From: JBFKPQ01 sp041628225
GTDB lineage: Bacteria; Actinomycetota; Acidimicrobiia; Spongiisociales; JAENVV01
Direction of reading: 5' to 3'
Length of the DNA stretch: 7,058 nt
Assembly: GCA_041628225.1 (NCBI GenBank)
Contig: JBFKPQ010000120.1
Coordinates: 1 to 7,058, forward strand
Shown here: positions 5,571-7,058 of the stretch, one piece after another
Layout of the letters: each line of letters starts with the position of its first letter
Position numbering within the stretch: position 1 is the stretch's first letter
Made by a program: the position numbers and the translations under genes
The notes under the pieces: model-generated
The model's database searches: none
The model's input: only the letters and a program-made list of their open reading frames with translations
Told to the model about the DNA's origin: nothing

Positions 5571-7025
5571 GTGATCCGGCTGCCCACCTCCGCATTGGTC
5601 GTCCTCGTCGGGCCGTCCGGCTCGGGCAAGACGACATGGGCCGACGCCAACTTCCGAGAGGGACAGGTGGTGTCATCCGACCGGCTCCGCGCACTGGTGG
5701 GCGAGGGACAGCACGACCAGCGAGCCTCCAGCGATGCGTTTGCCGTTCTGCGCGACGTCGTGGAACGTCGTCTGGCTCGGCGGCTCACCACGGTCATCGA
5801 CACGCTCGGGCTCGATGCTGCTGACCGAGCCGAGTGGCGCCGGCTGGCCGCCGGCTACGACGTCCCGTGCTTTGCGGTCGGGTTCGACACCGATCCGGCG
5901 GTCTGCCGCAAGCGCAATGCCGCCAGAGCACGCAAAGTTCCGGCCAAGGTGCTGAGCGGCCAGATCTCGGCCTGGGAGCGCACCCGCCCGACGCTCGGCG
6001 ACGAAGGCTTCGACGGTGTGTTCGATCCGGCGCCTGTCCAGGTCATGGCTCGATCGTTGTGGGACGTCGGCCCATCGCAAGCTCCACCGTCGATGCGCTT
6101 CGGGCTGATGTTGGGGAGCTTCGACTTCGATGGATCCCCACAAACAACCGGCGACCATCTCGCCTCGATTGCGCGTCGCGCCGAAGATGCCGGCTTCGAA
6201 TCCCTCTGGGTGATGGACCACTTCCGCCAGATACCCCAACTCGGTCGCCCATGGGAGGACATGCCAGAGGCGTACACGACCCTCGCCTACCTCGCCGGAG
6301 TCACGGAGCGGATCAGGCTCGGCGTGATGGTGACGGGCGTGACCTACCGGAATCCGGCTCTCCTCGGCAAATTGATCGCCACACTCGACGTACTGAGCGG
6401 GGGCCGGGCACTGGCAGGCCTGGGGGCGGCTTGGTTCGAAGATGAACATCGCGCCTACGGTTGGGAGTTCCCATCCGACGGTGAACGCCTCGACCTGCTC
6501 GAGGATGCCCTCCGGCTGCTGCCGCTCATGTGGGGTCCGGGACAACCGCCGTTCGAGGGCAAGCGAATCTCGATCCCCGAGGCCATGTGCTATCCGCGCC
6601 CTCTCCAAGAACGGATCCCGATCCTCGTCGGCGGCGCCGGCGAAAAACGCACCCTCCGTCTGGTGGCCGAGTACGCCGATGCCTGCAACCTCTTCGGTGA
6701 CGCCGAAGCCGTCAGAAGCAAGATCGAGGTGCTGCACCGTCACTGTCGCGATGTCGGGCGCGATCCGTCCGAGGTCACGATCACCCATCTGGGGAGCGCC
6801 CTCGTGACCCGCGACACCGAGGGACTCAGACGAGCCCTGGCTGCGTCGGGGCTCGCACCCGAGCGAGCCGCCGACGCTCTGGTCGCCGGCACCGTCGAGG
6901 ACCATCAGCGACGGTTCGACACGCTCGCCGAAGCCGGTGTGGAGTTGGCCGTGGTCGGCCTCCACCGGCCGGATCGAGCCGACGCCATCGAGACGTTCGC
7001 GGAGATCATCGCACGCTATCGATGA
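5571..7025 (+). CDS. Fusion of a Pnkp-like P-loop kinase domain and a TIGR03560-like F420-dependent oxidoreductase
   Basis: One 484-residue frame holds two domains. Residues 5-165 resemble the kinase domain of bacterial Pnkp (polynucleotide 5'-kinase): Walker A GPSGSGKT (14-21), SSD with Asp37 in the place of the general base, a hydrophobic strand ending in VIDT (75-78), and CRKRNAARARKVPAKVLSGQ (112-131), like the Pnkp lid region with its arginines. After a short linker, residues 175-484 form a luciferase-like TIM barrel starting MRFGLMLGSFDFDG. LWVMDHF, the LSGGRALAGLGAAW segment and PILVGGAGEKRTLRLVAEYAD are typical of F420-dependent LLM oxidoreductases, most like the Rv1855c-type family TIGR03560. 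The length of about 310 residues fits a full domain. The GTG start is supported because the Pnkp-like match begins right after it. The kinase domain lacks the phosphatase and ligase parts of full Pnkp, so its substrate may be a small molecule or an RNA end. Both substrates are unknown. Confidence 0.87.
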   Translation: MIRLPTSALVVLVGPSGSGKTTWADANFREGQVVSSDRLRALVGEGQHDQRASSDAFAVLRDVVERRLARRLTTVIDTLGLDAADRAEWRRLAAGYDVPCFAVGFDTDPAVCRKRNAARARKVPAKVLSGQISAWERTRPTLGDEGFDGVFDPAPVQVMARSLWDVGPSQAPPSMRFGLMLGSFDFDGSPQTTGDHLASIARRAEDAGFESLWVMDHFRQIPQLGRPWEDMPEAYTTLAYLAGVTERIRLGVMVTGVTYRNPALLGKLIATLDVLSGGRALAGLGAAWFEDEHRAYGWEFPSDGERLDLLEDALRLLPLMWGPGQPPFEGKRISIPEAMCYPRPLQERIPILVGGAGEKRTLRLVAEYADACNLFGDAEAVRSKIEVLHRHCRDVGRDPSEVTITHLGSALVTRDTEGLRRALAASGLAPERAADALVAGTVEDHQRRFDTLAEAGVELAVVGLHRPDRADAIETFAEIIARYR

Positions 7026-7058
7026 TCACCCTGGCGTGAGAGAACCGTTCAGGTCGAA

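Noticed and set aside
5503..5694. N-terminal extension of the second metY back to 5694
   Set aside because: The added residues overlap the divergent gene and do not resemble the family's N-terminus; the ATG at 5502 gives the expected start and has a well-spaced -10 box.
5673..6965. 430-codon minus-strand frame opposite the kinase-oxidoreductase fusion
   Set aside because: The plus-strand product has intact domain motifs throughout; the opposite frame has none and only reflects codon bias.
6093..7025. Separate start for the oxidoreductase domain at the ATG at 6093
   Set aside because: The frame is open through the linker and no good ribosome binding site precedes this ATG, so a fusion is the simpler reading, although internal initiation cannot be excluded.

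Overview
This GC-rich window reads like an actinobacterial chromosome segment. The signs are GTG starts, probable leaderless transcripts, an F420-type luciferase-family oxidoreductase, and a SAM riboswitch that looks closer to the actinobacterial SAM-IV or SAM-I/IV types than to the Firmicute form. The protein flavour would fit Acidimicrobiia, but that placement is an inference. I found no tRNA, rRNA, CRISPR array or mobile element.

Layout. The left edge (2-490, +) holds the C-terminal part of a class V aminotransferase of the cysteine desulfurase-like VC1184 type. It meets, tail to tail with a 13-base overlap, the minus-strand operon metY-metX (2936 down to 478). This pair makes homocysteine by direct sulfhydrylation: MetX acetylates homoserine, and MetY replaces the acetyl group with sulfide. 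The operon has a long leader. A sigma-70-like promoter (TTGACA, 17 bases, CATACT) places the transcript start at about 3230. A SAM riboswitch begins almost at once (3224-3133). A further 196 bases before the metY start carry a possible 21-codon leader peptide and three interlocking perfect inverted repeats. Between this promoter and the next gene upstream are two strong inverted repeats, probably terminators.

Further upstream on the same strand is a second unit: a divergent metY paralogue (5502-4210) followed by a closely coupled alpha/beta hydrolase (4205-3408). It has no room for a riboswitch and appears to be leaderless. Divergent from it, across only 68 bases, starts a 484-residue fusion protein (5571-7025, +): a P-loop kinase domain resembling the kinase domain of bacterial Pnkp, joined in frame to a TIGR03560-like (Rv1855c-like) F420-dependent oxidoreductase domain. 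The two divergent start codons are preceded by nearly the same motif, GGTAnCCTGnnCGCA.

Working together: metY-metX is the SAM-controlled route to methionine. The second metY-hydrolase unit has no visible SAM control and may serve another thiol, growth condition or by-product clean-up. The most unusual items are the composite metYX leader (riboswitch, leader ORF and switchable hairpins) and the kinase-oxidoreductase fusion.
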